64,000 nucleotides of DNA, taken from Casuarius casuarius. Taxonomy: Eukaryota; Chordata; Aves; Casuariiformes; Casuariidae. The notes below the pieces were generated by a model that saw only the letters and a list, made by a program, of their open reading frames with translations, had not been told where the DNA came from and made no database searches. This document shows, piece by piece, positions 49,431-62,400 of this stretch; positions within the stretch are counted from its first letter, which is position 1; every line of letters begins with the position of its first letter. The position numbers were made by a program, and so were the translations under genes. The stretch covers positions 124,001 through 188,000 of the forward strand of contig PTFA01000313.1 in assembly GCA_003342895.1 (NCBI GenBank), given 5' to 3'.

Positions 49431-52148
49431 CCAACTAGGCAAAAACTGACCCATCCTCCCCCCCAGCCACAATCCCCAACGCAAAGAGATTACAAGAAAT
49501 ACAGCACTGGTTAGGCCGCTCTATTAGTTATGAGTGTTTTAGATGCTATCACCATGCTGCTAACTGCTATTGCATTCTGAAGAAGTTAGAAATTAAGAGA
49601 CAACACAAATAAAACTCAGCTATTTAAGATGGATTCTTCCTAAATGTCAAATTCAAAACAGAATATCCACATTGCCACATCGAGTCATGTTAAATTATAG
49701 CCTCTATTTCCATATGAGTGCATAATTCTTTATTTTTAATATTGAGTATTTTTAGTGTACAGCTTAAGTAGTCAAGTTTAACAATTTAGGTAGAGAGGCA
49801 CTTAGACGCTTGACTGATAAAATTCGCTTCTCTAAATGTTAAACAGAAGTTGGCAGCAGACTGTCCTCATTCCATTTTGTGTTTTTAAATGAAAATCATG
49901 CAAATAATTAACATGTGACCAACAGGCTTCAGAAGCCAGAACATTTTAATTAGGACACCACTCCCAGGACCAGAAATAACAAGAGCTACATAAAATAAAA
50001 TGAAACAGTACTATGAAAAGACCCTGGCTTCCCATTTAGTTTAACACAAAACTTTCTAAAACCCTCACAAATAATTTAAAGTCTACCATATGTTGAGATC
50101 AGAAGCTTTCTTCTCCCTCACAACTTGTGCACAGTCCATTCACGTAAACACACCAGAACACATTGAAACAGCAAGATCCAAGACTGATTCTTTTTGGTCC
50201 AGATGTGTAATAGTATTACCAAAGCAATGAAGAAAATGTTTATGATCAGTACAATAAAGAGACCAGTTTGGATCTCATGGAAAGTGTCAGTATGGAAGTG
50301 CAATACTCCCTTGCCTTTCGATGAAAAAGGCAAACAGCTTTTGGTCGATTTTCCACTGTTGCTATTTCTCCTTTATTTGGAGCTCCACTCTGCGTTTTTT
50401 GGCCAAACAGCTCTACTGGTAGATGAACTCAAAATAGATTTGTTTCTCTAGACAGGCATAGTAGAGTCTTGCCTTATGGGATAAAGAAAATATGGTCCTC
50501 AGATTTTGAGGAGGCTAGAATTGATACCGTCTCTTGTCTGAAGTGCTATATCAGGAAATAATGGAATCAAGTTTGCGATTTAAATTCAGCTGCTTACTTA
50601 TTAATGCTATTTTAATGTGAAGTAAAAGATTTGAAAGGAAATTTTACATTAAGACGAAAGCCTGTGACAATTAACGAGTGATAAAGCTCACCGAAGCTAA
50701 AAGCACGCAGTGTACTCTGCTTTACTCCAGCATTACAGATGAAGTGACAGATGTAACCACACTACCCAGAGCAGAACTAATCCCGGAACAGAGATTCTCA
50801 GATAAGTGAAGAAACAAGAAGTACTGTGGCACAAGCAAGGATGTGCCTATGCTGTATTATCAAAAAGAACATATCTCCATTAAAGACAAACAAAACAGTG
50901 CTTTAAAAGTAAAGAGACGAGGTAAACAGCTTTCGTACAAGTTAGAGCAATTTAACATATCCTATATTGTATTCCTGAACTGGTCCTGACCTGCACTTGT
51001 CAGGAAAGGGGATGAACAAGTGGCATCTGGGCATGCAAGCAGGTTTGCAAGAGAAGAATTTCTGTGGGACAGAAGGGAGATTTCAAAGATACCACCACAA
51101 ACAGAATTGTGTTTACAGAACAGATCAGGAGATGTAGGAACTATGTTGTTATGGCCTTTTACAACCCCCCTTTCCAGCCTCTCCAAAGCTGCATTGATTT
51201 CAACATGCAAGACAACTGGTTATATCACTGTTGCGCACCGTTAGTACTCAGATGGAAGCATCCCTGCCATTCAGCATGACTGTTCAGCCAAAACTGCCCA
51301 CAGGGGAGGGAAAACCAGCAACGGGATATGGCCCATGACTTCTCATGTAGCCATGAGGCCCATGCTTCTTTCCCTTTCCCAGCTCATGCTTTTAAAAGTC
51401 ACGCTACTGTCAAGCATCAGTATGAAAGCTACCAAAGACATCTGAAAGGCCTCATCAACTCCCAGCAAGAAAGTGGTTTCCCAATGCTGCTTAAAGCATT
51501 ACCGCATTTGTCACAGCAGTTTCCAGGGAACATGTGCCAAGTCACACAAAATACCAGGCTCTCAATATGAGTAATCTCACTGACAGCATTAACAAAAATG
51601 CTAACTTTTTTTGGTGTATAAGCAGTTGTAGGTAGGTTGGAGGAAGACAGTTGTTTGTTTCAGCACTTGTTTCTTCCCAATTTGCTTGCTCTTCCCTTGT
51701 TCTGTTAGACATCACATTTTAAAACACACAGGTCTGACTTCTTTGCTTAATTACAGCTCCTGCATTTAGCTCTTATGTGCAACTCATGTCTTTGTCAGTA
51801 GAAATTCTGCTTCGAGTATAACGGTGTCTCTACAGCTGTATCATGTCTGTGTAACCTGCTATTGTAACCCTTTTCCCCCCTACAGAACACAGCTTATATT
51901 ATCCTGCTGTTAATCTAACATACCAAAGCAACGATTATGTCAGATGACAGATGATGTCAAAACACTCCTAGAGCTGGAGATGGCAGTGTTCAGAGTGTGG
52001 ATGTACAATAACTACTGGCTGGGGCAGGAGACGACACTTCCTTTGCCTTTCAAGTTCTTACTGCATCAGCTTCTCCCCCAACTAATAGTTTCTTGAGGAC
52101 TTGGTAGAAGGGTGGAATATGTTTTCAGTTTGGGGTGGGTTTTTTTTT

Positions 52149-52162
52149 GGGGGGGNGGGGGG
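52149..52162. repeat. Poly(G) run with an N
   Basis: Seven G, an undetermined base at 52156, then six more G, directly after eight T. The N marks unresolved sequence in a homopolymer. Confidence 0.9.
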
Positions 52163-52813
52163 CATTAGAAGCATTTGGCCTCATTAAAAGCCCTGAATAG
52201 TTCAGTTATTTCAAGTATATTTTACGCTGGTTGGCTAACATGCATACCCTTCTAGACTCTGAACATGAATCATCTCATGTTTTGCATTATTCTTCTTAAG
52301 CTATACCTTTTCCCCTTCTTAGAGATGTTTTGATGTTTTAAATAACAGCCATGCTCAAATTTCAAGAGCTTTGTTAGTACAACAGAAATTTAACTCATTG
52401 TATTTTTCCTTCTCTCATCCCCACATGAGGAAAAAAAAAAAAAGCTGGAGCTTCATCTGCCAGCCAGCTTGCTCACATTTCTCTGTCTAGCTGATAACTG
52501 TTAATCTAGACTCTCTGGGCTGAAAGGCCATTGCTGCTGTTGGAAAGGGAATATTGTTCTTAAAAGTTGGATGTCAGAAGTATGTTGCTACCTTATTTAT
52601 GATGTGGCTTTATTTACCATTACAAGTACTTAGCACATAACAAGACCTCAAAACTGATCAGGTACTACTCCTGATTAGATGAGTATTAAGTGTCAGTCTT
52701 CAAAGAGCTAATACAAGCTGTTCAGCATTGTTAGAGAGACCAATTTATAACATGTCCAGTACACACATTTGTGTGGTCACTACCAGCACTATTTCACAGT
52801 TTAGAGATATCTA

Positions 52814-52865
52814 GCGCGCGCTCTCTCTCTCTCTCTCTATATCTATACACACACACACACACACA
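52814..52865. repeat. Compound microsatellite (GC)n(CT)n...(AC)n
   Basis: GCGCGCG, then a CT array, a short ATATCTAT joint, then an AC array. The GC and AC parts alternate purine and pyrimidine, and the CT part is a pure polypyrimidine tract. Confidence 0.9.
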
Positions 52866-54473
52866 GATTTATATTCTAAAGTAAGAAAAGTGAGAAGTTA
52901 TCTGCCTTTTGTTATGGCTACATGATCTTCTACCCCATGTAGAACTTCATCAGAATTTGAAGGTTAATGCAATCAACATGCAGTTAACCTTACAAGTAAG
53001 GGAGAAGGCAAAATCTCTCTATGAGAGGTAATTTGAAGTGAACTGGCATATAGATTTGCTACTGTAGCTGCCATCATAACTAAGGAACCCTTTTTGCCCT
53101 TCCATTTCCTTCTGTATAAGCATGTGATTCTGGGAATAAAACCCTGAATAAAGTTACATGACATGATCCTTAAAGAGAATAAAAGACAGTACGTGTCAGC
53201 TATCTTCAAATGAGTTCTATTAAAAATAAAAGGCAATTCTAACAAAATGGGAGGTAGTTCCCCTAATTCTCAGTATTTCTTTAATTGCTACTTGTTATAT
53301 TTCAGCATAGAGAAAAAAAACAAAAACCCCAAAAAAACACTTGTATGGGTGTGGGTTTCTTTTTTTTTTTTTTGCGCCCTCAGAGGACTGTAAAGGTGAC
53401 AGGAGAAATTAAGAGACCTTCTTCATTTATCTGCTTTATTACATTTCCTGCCAGTTCCAAGTCTGGAGGACAGAGGGGTTTAGTACTAACAGCAGCTCCA
53501 GGGCCAAAAATTTTTTTTTTTTTAGGAAGGAAACCTCTACACTGACTGACTTGAAGCCTGATAGTCCTTCTCTATGCCCTCCCAGATCTCCAGAGAAGTC
53601 TGTTCCCATGGACCCACTCTAGCACAGTTCTCTGCTGCAGATGCAGAAAGAACCAGCACTGCTGACTTTTCTGCACAAAGCGTTTGTCGTTCTCTTCTAT
53701 TGGACTAGATGAAGTTTGCTGATAATGTGGCTATCATAGTTGTGTCAGCTGAGAAACAGAAATAAAGGACAAGTTCAAGGGGTTTATTGTCACTGAGCTT
53801 TTGCCTGAAGTTTTCTGAGCAAAGCCTAAACTACTAGTGCAAAACTCAATTTGCATACGCCTGATATTTAATAATGACTTTTAAGAAAAGCAACCACCTG
53901 CCAGACACTGTGGCTGGAGGCCAGGCCAGTCTCCTGAACAGCAAAACAAAGTCACTCAATTACTACATCAAACAACTTGTTTCAAGATATCTGATAATTA
54001 CTATCAAACAGTCAAATAACTGATATTTGACTTGCAGTCCCATTTTTCCTATGACTTTCCTTCGCCAATACCTCACGATAAAGTCCCAAAGAAAGGACTA
54101 AAAGATCAGCCACCAGGACACTTAGATGACACCAAACCCAAGACTTCACTAACCTCCAGAAAGAGGACCAGACCATTACTCCTCCTCCCTGAAGCGAAGC
54201 AGACATGTCCAACAGCCAAGGAGCCTCCCTGGCACAGCGTTCCCACTCTGATCCTTCAGGTCTGCTTAGCTGTTTTCGTGAAAGGTGCCTAATCTCTGAT
54301 CCAACATTCACAGTGCTCTCGGTGAGCTGATCTGGAGGTTCACATGACCAAGAAGCACACAGTCATCAGCCAGAGATCACTCACCCCCAGAAGGCTGAGC
54401 CCCCAGGCAGAACAGTAACAAGGAGCTTCTGTTACCATTATCCATCTTAGCCACATTCTGTACAGAAACACTT

Positions 54474-54489
54474 CCCCCCCCCCCCCNCC
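54474..54489. repeat. Poly(C) run with an N
   Basis: A long C run interrupted by an undetermined base at 54487. As with the G run at 52149, the true length is uncertain. Confidence 0.9.
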
Positions 54490-55399
54490 ATCTTATGTAT
54501 AAGCTATCTGAGCAGAGGGTAGAAAACCTGACACAGAAAACTGCTTAAGTGCTATAGGTGTCTTCAGTGTTTCCACTTATAATTGAAGTGTCAAGATTCT
54601 GCAGGGCTGAGTTAATGAACCAAATCCAGTCCTTAGAATTTCTCATTTCTTGCTTTTGGACTCCAATTAAAGGGCCAAAAAAAGTTAGATATCAGTAACT
54701 TCCTTACAGGTATTCTTTCCCATTGGTGACAAGGGGCTATTAAAAACACTTATAGTTGGGTTTTTTTGCCTCTGTCCAAATCAGACTGGAAAACTTCCAA
54801 AAAGCTACACTTGCCCTTGACTTCGTCACAATTTACTCCATATAAAGCAGTCCGAACAAGCTATTTACAGGAAAACTCATATTTACCTCCCTTTGTAGAG
54901 TCTGAAGGTTGTTTGTTTGTTTAATAAGAGAAAGGTGATGTGGCTAATAGTTGATGTCTCCCAAAACTGTAATGGAAACATGCATGTTGCGGGACACACA
55001 GCAGCCAATCAAGCAGCCTGTGCTGTTCCAGCACATTAATAAATATTCATCAAGATATGTCACTTGTGTTCCCTTCTAGTAAATCTTTAAAAAGCTGCTG
55101 CTACCAGAGGTGTGACTTATTTCCTTCTTCCTACAATGCAGCTCCATTTGGAGTTTAAGAGATTTCTAAATTCTGGAAACTGGCCAGCTATTACTCATAA
55201 GTGATTGAATATAGTACTGACATAAGTGTAAAAGAATGGGGAAAAGAGTTTTAAGTAGATAACCTACTTCTTTCAGGTGAAATGGTTTCTAGAAAGATAT
55301 CTCAAATCAAGAGTTTGGAAAGTGTTGTATCTAAATACTAAACTGATGGAATTTTACACAAATATTAGTTTGAATTCCACCCTTCTGTGAAGCATTGAT

Positions 55400-55452
55400 T
55401 TTTTTTTCCCCCCACTAACGGGGGGAGGGGAGAGAAAAAAAAAAAAAAAAAG
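55400..55452. repeat. T-C / G-A inverted homopolymer hairpin
   Basis: A T run, six C (55408-55413), the loop ACTAAC, six G (55420-55425), then AGGGGAGAG and an A run. The C6/G6 arms are perfectly complementary and the outer T and A runs can pair imperfectly. Confidence 0.8.
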
Positions 55453-58400
55453 CAGACAGCAGTGTGAGAAACAGATAACATCCTAAATCAGTGAGCATAT
55501 TAGGGCAATTTAGGTTCCCTTATCTGAAGGAAGGTGTCTGGAAGGAATCTTTCCAAATTCAAGATAAAGGTCTCCAGATGCTTACAGCCTCTTGTATGAG
55601 CACCTTTGTTCTCATTAGTGTGGGAGATTACAAGACCACAGGGGCCAGCTGAATTTTGTTTATTTTAATTATTTGCATGATAATTGTGCCTATTCCCTCC
55701 CTCATGAAGTTATTCCTTGTTTCTGACACACCTATTTCAGCCCTTCTCATCCAGTAAGTGGCATTGCAAATGGCTGCACACTTCGAGGGAAGGTGAATTC
55801 CCAGCACCTCTGAGCAGTCAAAGCACATAAGAGAGCAGTGGTTTGACGACTAACTACAAATGGTTTGCACCATCATCATATAGCAATTTATTTTTAGTAC
55901 CTGGAATGCAACCCAAAATTCTAACCTGTCCTCCTGTCCCATCCATAGCTGCCTCTATAGAGAATGAGTAAAAAATCCATTTAAGTGACCTGCAAATTAG
56001 CCTTCAGATTTAGCCATTGACTGACTATGTACAGTTTACAACTTGCAAAAGTGTATTTACTGTTCAAAACTTGTATACCATTATATGATGCCTATATGTT
56101 TTGTAACATTAGCTACTCACCAAGTCATATATTCAATACTCATAAATAGATATTAGAGTTTTATTATTTAACACCTTGATGAGATGGGCCCCACAGAGCC
56201 AGCATGTCTCCTTTACACCTACAATTTATATTCACTAGGGAAGTGACCAAAAAACCTCAAAGTAATCTAATTATCCTCTGAAAAGCCACTCCTTACTCCA
56301 ATTAGGAGAGACAGCATATATAATAGGAGTATATACTAGCCTCTGCACTAATAAGGCGTATTCTAGAAGGAAGGATACAACACTGAGACTTGGTGAGGAG
56401 CTTAGACGTACATTTCTTTGCTGATAGAGATCTTGAAGGGATTTTTTCCAAAAGTGATCCTTTTCTTCCCAGAGCTTATACTTGTCTTCTGTAAAGAAGA
56501 CAAACCAGCCAACAGCAAAGCAGTACCTTCCGCCACTGCAATTTTCTGGTTACGATTTTAAAAGATTCATAAAAAGCCAGGTTTTGTTTTGGCAACGGTT
56601 GTTGCCACCAAACACTTCTCCTCCATGAAATTCCCACTGCATAGCTTTGGCATAATCAATTCCTCCCGCATTGTTCACAGGAAGGGCGACAGGACGCAAA
56701 GCTGGCAGACATCAGCTTTGTAAAATCCAGAACACTCATAATAAACCTCTCTGCCCACTGCTGGCTTTTGTATCAGGAAATGGGATAGACAACGTTATTT
56801 CAGATGTGCAAAATAAACCCACATGTACAGTTTGTCCTCGAATGCATTACAGCATGCATCCGCAATGGTGTAAGTCTCATCTTGCATTTTCAGCGTCCTC
56901 TCCCCTATGTGTGTGCACAAAATTCACAGCTTTGGGCAAAGGAGAATATTAAGCTGTGCTGCAGTTTTGCCTGAGCTCCCTTTCATCATAGAGCTGTCTA
57001 AAGAGAGTAGTTTTCCACATAAAGCTGTCAAGGGTGCTTGATAGCATCTACTGAGAGATGCTCTGATACACAGGGGGTTGGAAATACTGAAAAATTGAGA
57101 TTAATGGCACATTTGACCAAAGAACTACCAGGAATAGAAAGCAGCAACAAGTGTGCTGCCTCCAGTGTCAACTGGAATAAACCTTAATGAGTAAGAGGAA
57201 TAAACCTGCTGACTAAGAATACACCACTATTATATTCTGAGAAGTTACAAACTGTTTTATACAGTATTCCAGGAATATTACCAAATAGCTTCAGCACATT
57301 GGGTGACTCAGTGTGCTGGTGACATGGAATAATTAGTTGAAAGGAACAAAACCCAGAAAGCCAGAGAGTTTATGTACTAATGAAGTTGGAAAGAAAAGAA
57401 AAAGCTCTGTCATCTAACGTTCAGCAAATTAATGGGGTACTAAATGGTGATATATCTTTATAATGAATTAAAAATTCATAGTGCTAGGTCAGCAATATAA
57501 GAAAGAATGCAATACTGCAAAGCAGATATTTCAGTAAATTATTTATTATAGTACACTATTTCCAAAGCTGCCCTATCAGAAACAAATCCGGAAATAATCC
57601 AATACTCAGCCTGACACAGACCTAATAGTACAAGCAACAGACAAATAAACGAGCAGTTATTGAGCAGAGTTTGTGTTTAGTCTCAGAAATCAGCTGTCTC
57701 AAGATCGTATAAAATATACATTGCTCAGGATACCCGCAGCAGCTGAGGCTCTTATTAGCTAGGTTTTAAGTGCATGCTCTCTAGGGTTCATCCACAGGCT
57801 GACGGGAACGTCCCCAGTTTCATCCACACTGACAGACGGGCTCTGCGATCGGGACGCCAGCATTGGAAACATTCCTCCTGTACAGCACAGTCACTGCAGG
57901 CAGCCTTGCAAGGCACAATTGGGAATAGCCAAAGGCTGATTAAGAAAGTGTTAATGAAGACAGAGCTAATTAAGCCTGGGTGCAGTCTAGGAATGACATT
58001 TGTCAGTTTGGGGTGCCCGGTTTTATTTTAAGGAGCCATACCGCATAAGATCCTTAGCTACAGATTGTTGCTGTGCCCCGGATCCCTGCAGCCAGCCAGC
58101 TGCGGGTCGTTCCACAGCAAGTTTCCATGTCTCACCAAAACCGTTCCCCCCGGGATGGGCAAACTTTCTCATGTGAAGACAGTTTGGTCAACTCCCTCAA
58201 CCGCTGTATGGAAGAAAATACCTCTGCTAAACTTCACTACACAAAGTTGAGCAGCTTCAGCAGAAGGCAGACTGAGAGCCAGCAGTCCACAGCTTTAGAC
58301 AGACCTGTGGAAGGGTGGGGTATTGGGTTTTGAAGCCAGGTCTCCCATATCCCACCTGAGTGTCCAGGCAACATGGCTTGAAGGTCTGGATTTCTCTCAG

Positions 58401-59465
58401 CTTTGAAAGAGAACTCCATAGAGCTGAGCAATCTTTATCAGCAACAGCCCAGATACAATCCCATTAATCTTTTCAGTTTAGATAAGAACTGATGGTCTTT
58501 TTCTTGTGCCATAGAAAGCTACTGGCAAGTTCTGATAAGGAGAAGATATTGCTACAAACTTTAAAAAAAAAAAAATCTGGAGCAGCTTAAGTGTCCAACT
58601 GAGCAAAAGCTTTTATTACTGGAAAGAGGGTAAGAAGGCAACTAAGGCACATTCATATGAATTTTGTCTTTAGTTTGCAGGCAAGGTTATGCAAGAGAAT
58701 TGCAATAAGACAAGAAGCCAAAATTACTATGTCTGTTTTTAAAAGCTTGTTAGCAGAGTTATAGACTGGCAGGGAAAGGAAAGACAGGAAAGTTGAAGTT
58801 CATCAGCTACATCTCTAACTGCTGCATATCTCCAGATGATATTTGCCATAAGTAAAATGTTCCATTACTTATCGCACAGATCTGCTGAATATCTGCACGT
58901 TAAGCTTCAACTCCTTTCTCATGTCATCAAGTCTTTCCATAAAAATAAAGAAAAAGTGATGTCCTGCAGGGGTGGGGGGTGTTACTACATCAGTTTATTA
59001 TATTCAATTAGAACATGTTCCAGGAACGTAGACCAAATTAGATGCACCATTGAAAAGAACATGATCCTTGTATTTAAGTGCACAAGTTAAGAGACAGACA
59101 GGCATGCTGTAAAAATGCAAGAATCCTCTGCCAGACACTTAGATGAGATAAAGAGATTACCCTAGTTGTTTCCTCATCATACACAGCACACCACTGTGCT
59201 GTTCTTTCCCTTCCATCAGATATGGGCCAAAACCCTACTCAAAAGCAACAGCAATGAATTTGTATCAAGAATCAACCTAGCATTTCCAGGCAGATCTAAA
59301 TGGACTAAAAAACCGGGAACAGATATCCCAATAACAAAAGGGAAATGGGCAACATACTTGCCATATAGCTGGAATGGGAGAGATGAAAACGACTGCCTGC
59401 TGTGCAAATAAAGGAGCCAAGCAAACAGTACTGCATTTGGCACCCATGAGCAAGGGCAGCTTTTT

Positions 59466-59488
59466 AAAAAAAAAAAAAAAAAAAAAAA
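59466..59488. repeat. Poly(A) run of 23
   Basis: Twenty-three uninterrupted A. No retrocopy or element body was recognised upstream, so it is listed as a mononucleotide repeat. Confidence 0.9.
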
Positions 59489-62400
59489 GTGTTCTGTTTA
59501 TTCATTCTTCTGTCTTTCAAACAGAAACATGAATGTCCCCAGTCAACGAGGCACACTTCCTCCTGGTATACCGAGGAAGAGCACAACCTACCTCCACCAA
59601 ACATTTATTCAGCGGTGTCTTCAGAAGGCCATTCATGTGATACCTCTCAGGTTTCCTGGGTGGTGTTTTTCTGCCTCTCCTGAAGGCTGCACTACAGGGG
59701 AAAGAGTGCTTGCTACGTGGTGCAGTTAGACAGCCTTGCTCATGCAGGTAACCTTATGGCAAGGAAGGACAACAAACGGTGGAGGTTTTTGTCTTCTCTC
59801 TCCTGCTATGCCCAAGCTGCAAAGTGTGTCCTATTAGGACACCAAATGCATAATAAGAGTGAAATAAGGCAACTTTTTTTGATCTGACTTCAGACTGCAC
59901 AGGGATCTGGCCAGATTAAATAAGAAAAACTTTTTGCAGCTCAACACCATAGCTTTTCTATCTTTCTATGCCAAAAGTACAAGATATTTTAGAACGGCCT
60001 GTTCAAATTTCCTTCCAGATGTATAATCAGATCATTAGTTTTCTGTGTCATTTATTTTTTTTACCCTGTTTTTCTTTTCAGATACTATCTCCTGTGACAT
60101 AGTAACAGTATTTCAAGAGTTGTAATTATATAAAACCTAATAAAGCAAGTGCCAAATTACTCTAAGGAAGGCTAGCAAGAATGGGCAATTCATTGAGCTC
60201 AGGTAGTTTTCTGTGATGCACAAAGAACATTTTTTCCATTATATACATTTGCAATATTGAAAACATTTATTCTATACCTGCTTCTATCAATATCTTCAAA
60301 ATATATGTTTCTCTACTCCTATCTGTAATGTCCTCTGACTTTTTTTTTTTTTTAAAAAGACATACAATGGCAATCACTGCATTTTTATGGTTTCCAATTT
60401 CTAAAAACCTTCATACTTCTAAATACTATGTTCCAAAGACTTTAATACTTTAATTTGTAAAAGAGTTTTTTAAATTCACAGCTTAATTTTATGTAAGGAA
60501 GAACTTGTGATACAACCTGTTCTCTTTCCGCTTTCCCTCTTCATGGTTTCCAAATGCAAACGTTAAACTAGATGAACGAAGGAAAGAATTTCTACTGTAG
60601 TGTTTGGCAGTGCAGTTTTACAAATATGATTTCAGTTGAAACCCACTTATACTTTGTAATACCCCAAATCTGAAGATAATCAACACAGTTGCAAATATAA
60701 GGAACAGGCCTGTTGATGGCATCTCTCCTACTGCAGAGTCTAAAGGCATTCTTCACCAAGGTAGGAGCTTGCATAGCTGTATTATGCAAACCAGTTGCAG
60801 AATTAACAGATCACACAACAAAAATAATGGCCCCATTTCCTATGGATACATTTAATGTTGTCAGTAGGAGGGAAAAAAAAACCCACACAACTCTCATCCA
60901 TTCTAAACCACATGTCTGTATTTTACATGCTAGATATCACACAGACTATGATGTGGTCAAAATTCTACAGCTCTTAAATGAGATACTTAGTTCAAAAGCA
61001 ACTAAAATAAGAAATGCTGAAGCCCCAGCTCTGTGCTCTCCCCCCTGCCCCTTCAGACAGGTTTGTCTACCTGTCCAAGAAAACAGCTGCAGTGATATAA
61101 GGTAATTCATAGATAAGCAGCCCCTGCAGCTCATTAAGTGTCAAAAAAGCAAGGAAAAAGCTTATGGTAGCTGGGAGCCACTGAGGCAGATCTAGGCTCA
61201 GGTGCAGAGGCATCGCTCTCCACCAAAAGCCCCTGGGTGCAGGGGACACAGGTGGCAGAGGGAAGCAAGCACAGAACCTTGCTGAAACTTCTTTCCCCAG
61301 AAATAGCATAAAGATAGGTTTCAAACAGAGAATGAAAGAGCAGATACACACACACACCTTCCCTGTAGCACTGTGAAATGCTACTAGTCAGACTCAAAGC
61401 ATCCACGAGCCTTCCCGAGCTGAATAGCTTTAATAAACTACTGAGCAGTAAGCGCATTCTGTCCTCCTGGTAGCAGTTCAGATCTATACCCCCACTCTGC
61501 AACTGCATTTCTGAGCAGTTATGGGAAGAATTACAATCAACTCTTTATCAAACGATAATAGAAAATACAAATGCAAGGAGGAAACAAAACTGATAAGAGA
61601 CAAAGTCTGTTGCATACTCTGGACTGCTGTACCTTAGCCCTGTATTGAACCTACGGGTTGTCCACGGGATACCCTGCAAGCGGAGGCAAGCGTGCTTGGC
61701 TCGTTACCAATCCAAATACAAGCTCTTGCTTATGCTCCAAGATGCTCACAAGTTGTGCAGCAAGAACCCCAGGCAAGATTACCAGCCTTCCAGGCAGGTC
61801 CCACCAAGCCCAGGACAACCACAGCAGCGCCCCTTCCCAACAACCCAGCGCGTGGGCAAAGCCACCTCAGCTCTGCCTGTGAACAACACTACAGGCTCCT
61901 CCAGAGGAGCAGCTTTCAGGCACTGTAATACTTCAAATACAACATCACAGTCTTTATTCAGACTTTGCCGCTCTAAACCTTGCCCTTTCAGCAGGCTGGA
62001 CAGACTTCAGTTTTCATTTTAACACCCAGGTACCATTAATGGTAAAAGAAATAGCATTCACCCAGGAGGTAGGAAACTCTGGCTCTGTGCCTCCCTCTGC
62101 CTGAGGGGGTTCAAACCCACAGTGCAGGGAACTTGGGATAAAACACAAATATTTAAAACATGAGCAACTATTCAATACAAGAAACTCATTTACTTAATTT
62201 CACCAGACTAGAACACTACTGAACTTACCCACAGGTTGCATATCCAGCCATCTGCACTGCAGAAGTGTGCTGTATGAATGCTTTGGCCTCAATTGCTCAG
62301 ATGCTTCTGTACAAAAGTCCTGCTAGTGGATTATGTAGATAATTCAGCATAACTTTCATTTCCTAGACCACTCAATTATGTATTTTATGTAAGCACCTTC

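Noticed and set aside
48994..49434. 146-codon - strand frame as a gene
   Set aside because: Explained by the GC-rich patch; no homology recognised and a + frame overlaps it.
52156..54487. Two N bases as possible gap boundaries or misjoins
   Set aside because: Each is a single undetermined base inside a G or C run with continuous flanks, which fits base-calling failure in a homopolymer.
61134..62022. Overlapping frames of 124-125 codons on both strands
   Set aside because: No family signature, and overlapping alternatives in several frames suggest chance.
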